The notes under the pieces are model-generated. The model was not told where the DNA came from and searched no databases. It worked only from the letters and a program-made list of their open reading frames with translations. Shown piece by piece: positions 1 to 7,121 of a stretch of 9,579 nucleotides of DNA (the first letter of the stretch is position 1; every line of letters begins with the position of its first letter). The stretch is from CAYSCX01 sp964429575 (lineage in GTDB: Bacteria; Desulfobacterota; Binatia; Binatales; Binataceae), in NCBI GenBank assembly GCA_964429575.1, contig CAYSCX010000062.1, positions 1 through 9,579 of the forward strand, read 5' to 3'. The translations under genes were made by a program, and so were the position numbers.

Positions 1-1014
1 CGGCATCACGCGCGACGCAAACAAATCCAGCGAGCGTCGCGATTGCTCGCCGCTCAAGCTGCCCCACGCGAACGACAGAACCAGGTAGTTGCAACCGGTC
101 TGCTCAAGGTAAACTGAAATCCTGTCGCGCACCGTCGCAGGTGAGCCGACGATCGCTGCGTCATGGCTGCTTGCGCGATCGAGATCATCAGTGAAGATCG
201 TCGGCACCACTCCGAAATCGCGCCAGAGCTTGGTGATGTTGTGGTAGAAAACTTTGTATGCCGGCCGGGCGACCTCTTCCGCCTCCCGGTCGGTTTCCGC
301 GAGGTAGCAGTGGCGCAACGCGCCGAACAGCGGCGTCTTTATCTGCGGGTTGAGGTTGTCGGGGCTCGCCCGATACTTCTCGCGCTGCTCGCGATAGACC
401 TGATGAGAAGCTTGCACGATTCCGTTCGGTCCGCCGGTAACTACCTGCATGCCACGGCGTGCCGCATACGCGAGACCCTCGGGCGTGGAGGCCCCGTACC
501 AGAATGGAGGATTGGGCTCCTGCTTGGGCCGCAGCTCGATCGGCGCGCCGGCGAAACGATAGTGCGCGCCCTTGTGCACGAGCTTGCGTTCGCGCAGTCC
601 CGCAACGATCACCTCGAGCGCCTCCTCGAACAGCTCGCGTGACTCGAGGAAATTGACGTTGAAGTGCGCCAACTCGAAGGGCGAGATTCCGCGCCCTACT
701 CCTACCTCGAGGCGTCCCCCGCTCAATTGATCGAGCATGCAGATCTCCTCGACCAATCTCAGCGGATTGTAGAGCGGCAGCAGATAGACCAGCGGTCCGA
801 AATGAATCCTGCGCGTACGTGCCGCGACCGCGGCAAGAAAAACGCTCGGCGACGGTGCGCATCCGAGCGGCGTCGAATGATGCTCGGCCAGGTGGTAGCA
901 GTAGATTCCCGCGTCGTCCGCCGCCTGCAACAACTGCAGGCGATCTTCGTACAACTGCTCTAGCGGAACCTCGCGCCGTTCGAGATGGTCGAAGATTCCG
1001 AATCCGACTTGCAA
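1..1014 (-). CDS. LLM-class (luciferase-like) flavin-dependent monooxygenase, 3' end outside window
   Basis: An uninterrupted minus-strand frame of 338 codons reaches the left edge without a stop, so the C-terminus is missing; bacterial luciferase-like TIM-barrel oxidoreductases are usually about 330-380 aa, so little is lost. Visible family features are the N-terminal beta strand QVGFGIFDHLE, the AEHH motif (residues 43-46), a middle stretch LPLYNPLRLVEE then MLDQLSGGRLEVGVGRG (about 79-109), a PPFWYGASTPEG strand-turn, and a late segment IVGSPATVRDRI. These enzymes use FMNH2 or F420 to oxidise organic substrates in the cytoplasm; cofactor and substrate cannot be read here. I chose the TTG start at 1014 because GGGAGGA (1021-1027) sits 6 nt upstream. 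The in-frame ATG at 1029 overlaps that Shine-Dalgarno and has none of its own. The frame at 188-862 on the same strand is a shadow of this gene. Confidence 0.9.
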   Translation of the reverse strand, partial: MQVGFGIFDHLERREVPLEQLYEDRLQLLQAADDAGIYCYHLAEHHSTPLGCAPSPSVFLAAVAARTRRIHFGPLVYLLPLYNPLRLVEEICMLDQLSGGRLEVGVGRGISPFELAHFNVNFLESRELFEEALEVIVAGLRERKLVHKGAHYRFAGAPIELRPKQEPNPPFWYGASTPEGLAYAARRGMQVVTGGPNGIVQASHQVYREQREKYRASPDNLNPQIKTPLFGALRHCYLAETDREAEEVARPAYKVFYHNITKLWRDFGVVPTIFTDDLDRASSHDAAIVGSPATVRDRISVYLEQTGCNYLVLSFAWGSLSGEQSRRSLDLFASRVMP

Positions 1015-1020
1015 TGTGGT

Positions 1021-1027
1021 TCCTCCC
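1021..1027 (-). promoter_or_regulatory. Shine-Dalgarno site fixing a TTG start for the monooxygenase
   Basis: On the minus strand GGGAGGA is followed by six bases and then TTG (1012-1014). The only upstream ATG (1027-1029) uses bases of this site itself and has no purine-rich site ahead of it. The site therefore favours TTG as the initiation codon. Confidence 0.6.
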
Positions 1028-1117
1028 ATTCCAGCGTTAAGAGGTTTGGTCTCGAACTCGCGCGCGCCTGCGCATCAGCGACGCGCGCCTCAATACCGGC
1101 CGATGAAAACTGGCCCC

Positions 1118-1170
1118 TGGAGCGGGCGACGGGAATCGAACCCGTGACGTCCAGCTTGGGAAGCTGGCAT
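1118..1170 (-). repeat. Distal att repeat: detached 3' end of tRNA-Gly(CCC)
   Basis: A perfect 53-bp match to 3491-3543, covering the anticodon stem-loop, variable region, T arm, 3' acceptor strand, discriminator and CCA. Identity stops at once on both sides (bases 1117 and 1171 differ from 3490 and 3544). The true 5' acceptor and D arm of the tRNA are absent here, so this is not a second functional Gly tRNA. Confidence 0.9.
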
Positions 1171-1192
1171 CGAGGGGGGGGAAACCCTGGTG

Positions 1193-1201
1193 GCCCGCTC
1201 C
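1193..1201 (-). repeat. 9-nt inverted complement of the tRNA-fragment 3' end
   Basis: GCCCGCTCC here is the exact reverse complement of GGAGCGGGC at 1119-1127, which lies at the acceptor/CCA end of the detached tRNA fragment. In a minus-strand transcript the two would form a 9-bp helix closing a tRNA-like molecule. That molecule would have normal anticodon and T arms but an unrelated 24-nt stretch in place of the D arm, including a run of eight C. It may be chance, an attP arm feature, or a decayed tRNA copy. Confidence 0.4.
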
Positions 1202-1231
1202 CCAATTTCCCACCAAATGGCCTGAACTACG

Positions 1232-1257
1232 CCGGAAAGCGGGCGCTCAACTTCCGG
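1232..1257. repeat. Inverted repeat / possible terminator-like hairpin at island end
   Basis: CCGGAA at 1232-1237 pairs with TTCCGG at 1252-1257. Between them AGCG and CGCT (1238-1241 and 1244-1247) can form an inner hairpin. It lies 26 bp past the stop of the 371-aa gene, so it could end the island operon or protect the mRNA. There is no T-tract, so it is not a convincing intrinsic terminator. Confidence 0.35.
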
Positions 1258-1282
1258 GTCAGGCTAACCAAAGCAGTTCTCG

Positions 1283-2398
1283 TTAGTCGAGCATCGCGGC
1301 CTCTTCGAATGAAAAAAGCCGACCACTCGTCGCTAGTCGACTGACCGCCCAATTCGATTTTTCTATGCAGTGTACGCCAAAGGTGGCGCACTCGTCGACG
1401 ATCTCAAAGGCGGCGGCTGCCAGTCCAAAGCCAATCCCCTCGTTTCCAGGATAATGACGATCAATCACGAACTCAGTCACGTATCCCGCCGCGATATCCA
1501 TAGATTTGATCCACGGCCGAGCCCAATGAAAATGACGGACAATACCCGCTTCCTTGGCAATTGCTACGGCAGTGTCACGCGGGTCTCTCCCCTCGCGTCT
1601 CTGCTCCGGGTAGCGGCGACGACACTTCTTCAGCGCTTCAGTCCAGAAGCCTATCGTTTCGTCTTTCCCTCTGAACCGGTTCTCGAACGCTGAATTTCCA
1701 ATGATGACCACCAAGTTGCGGGCCACGTCATCCACACCGAATTTTATCGCTCCTTTTCCGCCTTTCAGGATCCTGCGCCTGACAGGATGAAGCAAAATCT
1801 TACGGTTCCCCGACAAACGAGATAGCTCGTCGTAGTAAAACCCTCGAACAGCCGCATCAGCCGTTGAAACATCCAAAATTGAATCGTGAGTCTTGGAGAG
1901 AAGGTGCGGATTTTTCGCCAGCTCGACCAATTGTCTATCGGCTTCGAGCACTTCCTTCGCGCGGAGCCTCAATATCGCGGAAATGGCCGGAATGTGTTCG
2001 TGTTCTACGAAGCGATCTTCGAAGTTTTCAACGTGTTCTTTCCACTCATTTCGAACGTGCCACTCAATCCACGGGATGTATTCGGGAGCCTGTTTCAGTC
2101 TCTGAAGTTTCTCCGCGATTGCCTCGCAATCGTCCTTCGCCTGGTTGACGTATGCTTTTCGGGCGCTATTCACGTGCTGGGGGTCGAATTCGGAAGACGC
2201 AAGGGCATCCTGAATCGGATAGACAATTCCCCTGCTGCTCCTCTTCGCCGAACGTGGCGCCGGAACCCGTGCGCCATCGGCTAGGAGGAGCGTCAACGAC
2301 ACGTCATAGTAACTCCTCCTAGCCCAGACCGAGGGTTGGTCGGTTTCGAGCGCCTGCGCCAAGCCAAACAACGACGTAAGGTCGATGTCCGCTTTCAT
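1283..2398 (-). CDS. Uncharacterised 371-aa island protein
   Basis: I do not recognise this protein. The start is the ATG at 2398, preceded by a very strong GGGGGAGGA site (2404-2412) and only 23 bp after the stop of the phosphatase gene. The open frame continues upstream to 2623, but that part overlaps the phosphatase and is unlikely to be translated. The product is soluble-looking, with no signal peptide or membrane segment. Residues about 75-165 are highly charged and predicted helical, with a Trp/Glu-rich patch PWIEWHVRNEWKEH near 109-122. Residues 195-225 are basic, with many Arg and Lys. The C-terminal third contains a conserved-looking core, SMDIAAGYVTEFVIDRHYPG (about 299-318), followed by a Gly/Ala-rich helix and an ATFGVHCIEK strand. 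G+C is lower than in flanking genes, consistent with horizontal acquisition. Co-transcription with a nucleotide phosphatase suggests, without proof, a partnered function such as defence or toxin/antitoxin. Confidence 0.8.
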   Translation of the reverse strand: MKADIDLTSLFGLAQALETDQPSVWARRSYYDVSLTLLLADGARVPAPRSAKRSSRGIVYPIQDALASSEFDPQHVNSARKAYVNQAKDDCEAIAEKLQRLKQAPEYIPWIEWHVRNEWKEHVENFEDRFVEHEHIPAISAILRLRAKEVLEADRQLVELAKNPHLLSKTHDSILDVSTADAAVRGFYYDELSRLSGNRKILLHPVRRRILKGGKGAIKFGVDDVARNLVVIIGNSAFENRFRGKDETIGFWTEALKKCRRRYPEQRREGRDPRDTAVAIAKEAGIVRHFHWARPWIKSMDIAAGYVTEFVIDRHYPGNEGIGFGLAAAAFEIVDECATFGVHCIEKSNWAVSRLATSGRLFSFEEAAMLD

Positions 2399-2403
2399 TG
2401 TTG

Positions 2404-2412
2404 GTCCTCCCC
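2404..2412 (-). promoter_or_regulatory. Strong Shine-Dalgarno deciding the start of the 371-aa gene
   Basis: GGGGGAGGA on the minus strand lies 5 nt upstream of ATG 2396-2398. It places initiation well inside a longer open frame that continues to 2623 and removes the overlap with the upstream phosphatase gene. Confidence 0.75.
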
Positions 2413-2421
2413 CAAGCAGAA

Positions 2422-3297
2422 CTATCCGCCATATTGCAACGCGCTCTTCGAAAAAATCGACTGAAACCACTCCCGATGAGAGCGCGAAGCAACCAGAGTG
2501 CTCTGAAAGCTCGGCGATCCGCCCGTATGGTCCGTTCTCAACGGCAAGAGCGGTTCGCCCTGAATGTTCACAGCCTCCCAGCCAGCCAGCGTCGCGATCC
2601 AGAGACCTGGAAGGCCATCCCATAGCTTTTGGTCCAAACGGAAAAACAAGTCGAATGAATCCAAGCGTTGCTCACTGTGCTCCGAAAGATTTAGCGCGAG
2701 CCTCACGAGGTCAAGGGTCTGGGAAGTGGCCACGATCTTAACGCGACATCCGTACTCGATCGCCCTTCGCTCGACGAACGGTTGTTCCGTGCCAGCACTC
2801 CGAGTGACAGACAAGTTTCGCGGCTGACCAGCTTCGGGCGGTTCTCTCAGCGGAGCATCATCACCGTTCAGAAGCACGCGCGATTTGTCTCGATAGGCTT
2901 GGATGACGAGCGGGGTGCCGCCGATCCCGAGCTCGTATGCGATAACGAGTGCCGCGACAGGCTGGCGGTCGTAGAGGGCGCAGACTGCTGTGCAGAATTC
3001 TGTCCTTTGATGATCGATAAACTCTTTCGTGCCGTCGATCGGGTCAACGACCCAAGTCCAGCCCGCCAGAGATGCTCTAGCGGGAAATTCGTGAGCCTCT
3101 TCAGCGATTATGCCCGCATCAGGGTCATAGTCCTTGATGATCGTCAAGATCGTCCGCTGAACGTGAGTATCTGCCTCGCTGAGCAACGTGCCGTCTACTT
3201 TGGTCGAGATTTTCAGCTCGTGAAGTCGGGCTCGGTACCTCGCGACTTCTGGAACCAGCGCAGCCCCAAGTTCGCGGAAAACAGTCTCTATGCTCAT
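2422..3297 (-). CDS. CysQ-like 3'(2'),5'-bisphosphate nucleotidase / inositol monophosphatase family
   Basis: With the ATG at 3297 the protein is 291 aa, normal for this Mg2+/Li+-sensitive phosphatase family. All metal-site motifs are visible: DGTLLSEAD (about 35-43; family DGSxVTxxD), AEE (65-67), the signature VVDPIDGTKEFI (83-94, with D85 and D88 binding metal), and the C-terminal WDGLPGLWIATLAGW (226-240; family WDxAxxxxIxxxAGG). DPIDGTKEF is the form typical of CysQ/PAP phosphatases, which convert 3'-phosphoadenosine 5'-phosphate to AMP, but inositol or other small phosphates remain possible. A GTG at 3309 is an alternative start; neither has a good Shine-Dalgarno. It is the first gene of a probable operon with the unknown gene 23 bp downstream. 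Carriage on a tRNA island without other sulfur-assimilation genes argues for a specialised rather than housekeeping role. Confidence 0.88.
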   Translation of the reverse strand: MSIETVFRELGAALVPEVARYRARLHELKISTKVDGTLLSEADTHVQRTILTIIKDYDPDAGIIAEEAHEFPARASLAGWTWVVDPIDGTKEFIDHQRTEFCTAVCALYDRQPVAALVIAYELGIGGTPLVIQAYRDKSRVLLNGDDAPLREPPEAGQPRNLSVTRSAGTEQPFVERRAIEYGCRVKIVATSQTLDLVRLALNLSEHSEQRLDSFDLFFRLDQKLWDGLPGLWIATLAGWEAVNIQGEPLLPLRTDHTGGSPSFQSTLVASRSHREWFQSIFSKSALQYGG

Positions 3298-3343
3298 CGG
3301 GAAATTCACGCTGGCACGCCTGAAGATTCAGAGCAACTCCCTT

Positions 3344-3418
3344 TCACGTCTCACCTCGGTTTGCACGGAACCGCATCGCACTGATCAGACGCAGGAGTCC
3401 AAGGAAATGGATCGCCAT
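3344..3418 (-). other. Possible 24-codon leader ORF upstream of the island operon
   Basis: An ATG at 3418 opens a 24-codon frame ending in TGA at 3344-3346, inside the 190-bp region between the tRNA and the phosphatase gene. Its stop overlaps a good ribosome-binding-like AAAGGGAG (3337-3344). No ATG, GTG or TTG at a normal distance from that site opens the phosphatase frame. It could be a translated leader or chance; no clear promoter was found in this gap. Confidence 0.2.
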
Positions 3419-3490
3419 TTGCTCGAGGTCAGAGCGCGCCCGCGCGACGCGTGAAGCCGAGAAAAACGGCGACACTGGCGGTCGATCAGG

Positions 3491-3565
<75 letters not shown>

Positions 3566-3574
3566 CCGTCATCG

Positions 3575-3603
3575 ACTCTAGGGCCGCCTCCACGGACTGT
3601 CAA
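3575..3603 (-). promoter_or_regulatory. Sigma70-type promoter of tRNA-Gly(CCC)
   Basis: On the minus strand a perfect -35 TTGACA (3598-3603) is separated by exactly 17 bp from TAGAGT (3575-3580; four of six consensus bases). The first tRNA base (3565) is 9 nt beyond the -10 box, so transcription would start at or just before the mature 5' end. This supports the right-hand tRNA as the expressed copy. Confidence 0.75.
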
Positions 3604-3717
3604 TTGAACTTGTCCGCGACGCCGCCGACGTCGCAGTTGGCGCGCCCGACTCCATCGGGTAGCTTTATCCGCCGTGAATCAAATTCCGCCGACGCCCGCT
3701 CGCATCGCGACACCCGC

Positions 3718-4665
3718 GTGAAATTTCGCCGTCTCGATCCGCGGCGCGCACGAACCCGGCCGCTCAAGCAACTCTCGCGGCTTGTCGATAGCGGCCAGTT
3801 CGCGACGCCGGTGCCGGCGGGCGCATCGATGCGCCGCTTCTTCGACTCGCTTCCCGACTTCCTGGCCGCGAGAGACTTGCGAGTGCTCGCGCGCGCCATC
3901 GCACGCGCGCATCGCGCGGGCCGGCCGTTTCTTCTGCTCAGCGGCGCGCACCCGCTCAAGGTCGGCCTCAGCCCGATCATCTGCGGACTCATCCGCGACC
4001 GCATCTTGAGCGCCATCGCGACCAACGGCGCCGCGATCATCCACGACTTCGAACTCGCCTATGCGGGCCGCACCTCCGAGGATGTCGGCGAAGGACTTGC
4101 CGACGGCAGCTTCGGGATGGCCGAGGAGACCGGCGCATTCCTGAATCGCGCGGCCCAACTCGCCGCCGCCGAAGGCAAGGGACTCGGCGAGGTGGTGGGG
4201 CGCGAAATTTGGAAGGCGCGCTGCAAGCATCGCGACCTGAGCATCTTCGCGACCGCGTGGCGCGCCGGCGCACCGGCGACGGTGCACGTCGCGCTCGGCG
4301 CCGACATTATTCATATGCATCCGTCGGCCGACGGCGCCGCAATCGGGCGCGCGACGATGAAGGACTTTCACCGGCTCGCCGCAGTGGTCGCGCAACTTTC
4401 GCGGGGCGTGGTGGTGAATCTGGGATCGGCGGTGATCATGCCCGAAGTGTTCCTGAAGGCGCTCAACCTCGCGCGCAACCTCGGGCGCAAAGCATCGAAC
4501 TTCACGAGTGCCGACATGGATTTCATCCGCCAGTATCGGCCGCGTGTGAACGTAGTCGAGCGGCCGACCGCGACCGGCGGACGCGGCATCGTGCTGACCG
4601 GCCATCACGAACTGATGTTCCCGCTGCTGGCGGCGGCGGTGCGCGAGGAGCTCGCGCGGCGCTAG
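3718..4665 (+). CDS. Conserved uncharacterised protein (315 aa)
   Basis: The open frame reaches back to 3451 and across the tRNA, but the protein-like part begins near GTG 3718 (MKFRRLDPRRARTRPLKQL); I see no strong Shine-Dalgarno there. Highly patterned blocks include LLSGAHPLKVGLSPIICGLI (about 80-100), NGAAIIHDFELAYAGRTSED (about 106-125), DGSFGMAEETGAFLN, GADIIHMHPSADGAAIG, VVNLGSAVIMPEVFLKALNL and a final LTGHHELMFPLLAAAV. They look like an alternating beta-alpha, nucleotide- or cofactor-binding fold with conserved His/Asp/Glu. I recall similar unnamed proteins in deltaproteobacterial genomes, and there is a loose echo of deoxyhypusine-synthase-like folds, but I do not assign a reaction. 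No signal peptide is seen. It is the first gene of the plus-strand cluster, 7 bp before the SAM hydrolase gene, so a link to nucleoside or one-carbon metabolism is possible. Confidence 0.8.
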   Translation: MKFRRLDPRRARTRPLKQLSRLVDSGQFATPVPAGASMRRFFDSLPDFLAARDLRVLARAIARAHRAGRPFLLLSGAHPLKVGLSPIICGLIRDRILSAIATNGAAIIHDFELAYAGRTSEDVGEGLADGSFGMAEETGAFLNRAAQLAAAEGKGLGEVVGREIWKARCKHRDLSIFATAWRAGAPATVHVALGADIIHMHPSADGAAIGRATMKDFHRLAAVVAQLSRGVVVNLGSAVIMPEVFLKALNLARNLGRKASNFTSADMDFIRQYRPRVNVVERPTATGGRGIVLTGHHELMFPLLAAAVREELARR

Positions 4666-4672
4666 GGCGAGT

Positions 4673-5497
4673 ATGCCTGCACGCTCACGGATCCGCGCGC
4701 CGATCGCGCTATTGAGCGACTTCGGCTACCGCGACCATTACGCCGGCACGATGAAGGGCGTGATCGCGTCGATCGCGCCGGACGCGCCGCTAATCGATAT
4801 CAGCCACGGCGTGCCGCCGCAGTCGGTAATCGCGGGCGCGATCGCGCTTCGTGAGTCTGCCCCGTTCTTTCCGCCGCGCACGGTTTTTCTCGCGGTGGTC
4901 GATCCCGGCGTTGGGACGCCGCGGCGTGCAATCGCGGTCGAGACGCAGCGCGGCGCGCGATGGGTCGGTCCCGACAACGGAGTGCTGTGGCTGGCCGTCG
5001 AGCGCGCCGGCGTCGCGCGCGCGGTGGAGATCACGTCGAAACGCCACCGTCTCGCGACTGTCGGCGCAACGTTCCACGGCCGGGACATCTTTGCACCCGC
5101 CGCGGCGCATCTGTGGCGCGGCGCGCGGCTCAGCGAGCTCGGCCCGTCGATCGCGCGAATCCAGCCGCTGACGCTCCCGGCTCCGTCGTCGCGGGGCAGC
5201 GAAGTGCGCGGCGAGATTCTCTACGTGGATGGATTCGGTAATCTGGTCAGCAACATCGACGCGGAAACGGTCGCGAGACTCCGTTCTCGCTTTGCAGCGA
5301 AAAAGCTTTCCGTTAGGATCGGACGGAGCGCGCCGATCACGCTAAGGGGCGCGTACGGCGACGCGGTGCGGAGTGCTCCACTGGCTATCGTTGGAAGTTT
5401 CAACCTTCTCGAGGTCGCGGTGCGCGATGGGCGCGCGGATGAGCGTTTCTCCGCAGGTCCGGGCACTCAACTGCTTCTGAGCGCGCGCGGCAAATAG
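4673..5497 (+). CDS. S-adenosyl-L-methionine hydrolase (adenosine-forming), DUF62 family
   Basis: A 274-aa cytoplasmic enzyme predicted to split SAM with water into adenosine and L-methionine. Family motifs appear in order: LLSDFGYRDHYAGTMKG (13-29), VVDPGVGTPRR (75-85), GPDNGVLW (99-106), ATFHGRDIFAP (132-142), and a C-terminal domain with VDGFGNLVSNID. The catalytic Asp-Arg-His triad of archaeal homologues maps to D77, R84 and H135 with matching spacing. I see no sign of the extra loop that marks the fluorinase and chlorinase relatives, so hydrolysis is the likely activity. The start is ATG 4673, 7 bp after the previous stop, with an AGGGCGAG-like site overlapping that stop. The next gene begins 4 bp after its TAG, indicating co-transcription. 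Its cellular role (SAM recycling, adenosine supply) is not settled for the family. Confidence 0.92.
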   Translation: MPARSRIRAPIALLSDFGYRDHYAGTMKGVIASIAPDAPLIDISHGVPPQSVIAGAIALRESAPFFPPRTVFLAVVDPGVGTPRRAIAVETQRGARWVGPDNGVLWLAVERAGVARAVEITSKRHRLATVGATFHGRDIFAPAAAHLWRGARLSELGPSIARIQPLTLPAPSSRGSEVRGEILYVDGFGNLVSNIDAETVARLRSRFAAKKLSVRIGRSAPITLRGAYGDAVRSAPLAIVGSFNLLEVAVRDGRADERFSAGPGTQLLLSARGK

Positions 5498-5501
5498 AGG
5501 C

Positions 5502-6590
5502 ATGGACGATCAGACATTGCACAAGGACGCCCCGGCGGTCCTGACGGATATTCCGCGCTACTCGGCGGCGCATGCGCAGGCTGGTGCGTTCGCCGCCGCG
5601 CCGGCGCGAGTCCCGCGCGTGAATCTCGTCCTGTTCGCTCTGACGCTGCTGACAACCACGATGGCGGGCGCCTACATGGCGGGCGCGACGCTTGCGCTTG
5701 GCCATCCGTTCAATTCAATTGCCGAACTCGCGAAGGGGTTGACGTTTTCGCTGCCGCTGCTCGCGATACTGCTGTCGCATGAGATGGGGCATTACCTGTT
5801 TGCGCGGCGAAACGGCGTGGACGTCACCCTGCCCTACTTCATTCCCGCGCCGTTCCCATCGCTGTTCATCGTCGGCACTTTCGGCGCGTTCATCAGGATG
5901 AGGTCGCAGCCGCGGACGCGCCGCACGATGTTCGACATCGGCGCCGCAGGTCCCTGGTTCGGATTCTTTCCAGCGGTGGCCGCGGTGATAATCGGGCTGC
6001 TGCTCTCCGAGGTGCATCCGCTAGACCCAACCGCCGGTGGACTGCAACTTGGCGACTCGGTTCTCTTCTGGGTTATTTCGCGCGTGGTACTGGGCGTCGA
6101 TCCGAATTCAGTGAGCGTGATGCTCCATCCGATCGCGTTCGCAGGCTGGATCGGCCTGTTCGTAACGACGCTCAATCTCCTGCCGGTCGGACAACTCGAT
6201 GGCGGTCACGTCACCTACGCGCTGTTCGGCGGCCGCTGGCACCGGTTCATCTCGCGTACTCTGATCGTCGCGTGTGTTGGACTCGCTCTCGTCCCGGCGC
6301 TCCTGGGGCGCGAATTCTGGGGAGGCTGGATGCTCTGGGCAATTCTGCTCGTCGCGCTGGGCATCGGCCACCCGGCCACCATCGACGCGGACACTCCGCT
6401 TGATCTGCCCCGGCGTCTCGCCGCGTGGATGACTGTCGCGCTGTTCTTGCTGACCTTCAGCCCAGTGCCGATTTCTTTCGTGCCGCCGTCGGCGGAGACG
6501 CCGGAGCAACCGGGCGAAACCTACGACGTCCGCTACGACGCGCCCGCCCTTGCACCTTCAGCACCGAGCGTCAGGCGTGTTGGCGCCTGA
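5502..6590 (+). CDS. Site-2-type intramembrane zinc metalloprotease (peptidase M50 family)
   Basis: A 362-aa multi-pass membrane protein. The zinc-binding HEMGH is at residues 93-97, inside a hydrophobic segment (LPLLAILLSHEMGH). The second ligand motif NLLPVGQLDGG is at 225-235, with D233 the expected third zinc ligand. Hydrophobic segments occur near 40-66, 80-100, 118-131, 147-168, 187-199, 211-229 and two or more after 250. The conserved turn after HExxH (GVDVTLPYFIPAPFP) matches the S2P/EGY1-like soil-bacterial branch rather than RseP: no PDZ domain lies between the two motifs. The N-terminus (1-36) is cytoplasmic-looking and the C-terminal tail is Pro-rich. Such enzymes cleave membrane-anchored regulators or peptides; the substrate is unknown. 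It starts 4 bp after the SAM hydrolase stop and ends 27 bp before the deaminase. Confidence 0.92.
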   Translation: MDDQTLHKDAPAVLTDIPRYSAAHAQAGAFAAAPARVPRVNLVLFALTLLTTTMAGAYMAGATLALGHPFNSIAELAKGLTFSLPLLAILLSHEMGHYLFARRNGVDVTLPYFIPAPFPSLFIVGTFGAFIRMRSQPRTRRTMFDIGAAGPWFGFFPAVAAVIIGLLLSEVHPLDPTAGGLQLGDSVLFWVISRVVLGVDPNSVSVMLHPIAFAGWIGLFVTTLNLLPVGQLDGGHVTYALFGGRWHRFISRTLIVACVGLALVPALLGREFWGGWMLWAILLVALGIGHPATIDADTPLDLPRRLAAWMTVALFLLTFSPVPISFVPPSAETPEQPGETYDVRYDAPALAPSAPSVRRVGA

Positions 6591-6617
6591 CCAGGCGAGC
6601 GCGCCAAGAGCGTTTGC

Positions 6618-7121
6618 GTGAGCCGTTGCGCCAAGGCAGTGAAACCCGCGCGCGCACCCAAGCGCCCGTCGTGGGACCAGTACTTCATGACGATCACGCG
6701 CGAGGTCGCCGAACGCTCGACCTGCTTGCGCGCGAAGGTCGGCGCGGTGATCGTGCGCGACCGCTCGATTCTGGCGACCGGCTACAACGGCTCGCCGGCG
6801 GGACTGCCGCACTGCACCGAGGCCGGTTGCCTCATCTACGAATCAACCAACCCCGACGGTGAGGTCGAGCAAAACTGTTTCCGCACGATTCACGCGGAGA
6901 TTAACGCGATCACGCAAGCCGCGCGCAACGGCGCGGCGATCCGCGACGCGGACATCTACGTCACGCACACGCCGTGCATCCATTGCATGAAGGTGCTCGT
7001 CAATACCGGCATTCGAACCGTGTTTTTCGGCGCGCCGTACAAGCTTCACACCGTCAAGGAGCTGCTCAAGGGCGCGCGCATCAACCTGGTGCACGTGCCG
7101 CTGGTGGGCGCCGATGAGTGA
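6618..7121 (+). CDS. dCMP deaminase (deoxycytidylate deaminase, ComEB/DCTD type)
   Basis: A 167-aa cytoplasmic zinc enzyme converting dCMP to dUMP for dTTP synthesis. The catalytic zinc motif is HAEINAI with H92 and E94, followed by TPCIHCMK with C120 and C123. The upstream stretch YNGSPAGLPHCTEAGC (56-71) is the substrate and second-zinc region typical of dCMP rather than cytidine deaminases. The RAKVGAVIVRDRSILATGYNG strand is also characteristic. The start is GTG 6618, after a weak AAGAG site. A shorter start at the ATG at residue 24 would remove only the basic N-terminal extension. The stop overlaps the HIT gene start by 8 nt, so the two are translationally coupled, which fits a nucleotide-metabolism operon. 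Confidence 0.93.
   Translation: MSRCAKAVKPARAPKRPSWDQYFMTITREVAERSTCLRAKVGAVIVRDRSILATGYNGSPAGLPHCTEAGCLIYESTNPDGEVEQNCFRTIHAEINAITQAARNGAAIRDADIYVTHTPCIHCMKVLVNTGIRTVFFGAPYKLHTVKELLKGARINLVHVPLVGADE

Noticed and set aside
985..1344. 119-codon plus-strand frame containing RATGIEPVTSSLGSWH
   Set aside because: The peptide is the known artefact of translating tRNA antisense; the frame spans the att repeat and non-coding island end.
1552..1588. Possible PIN-like acidic segment (RDPRDTAVAIAKEAG) in the 371-aa protein
   Set aside because: The other acidic residues of a PIN nuclease are not placed as expected, so the resemblance is superficial.
2399..2623. N-terminal 75-residue extension of the 371-aa island protein
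   Set aside because: It overlaps the well-supported 3' end of the phosphatase gene, and a much better ribosome site sits before ATG 2398.
3679..4608. 309-codon minus-strand open frame opposite the 315-aa gene
   Set aside because: Low-complexity Arg/Ala/Glu-rich translation with no motifs; typical antisense shadow in GC-rich coding DNA.
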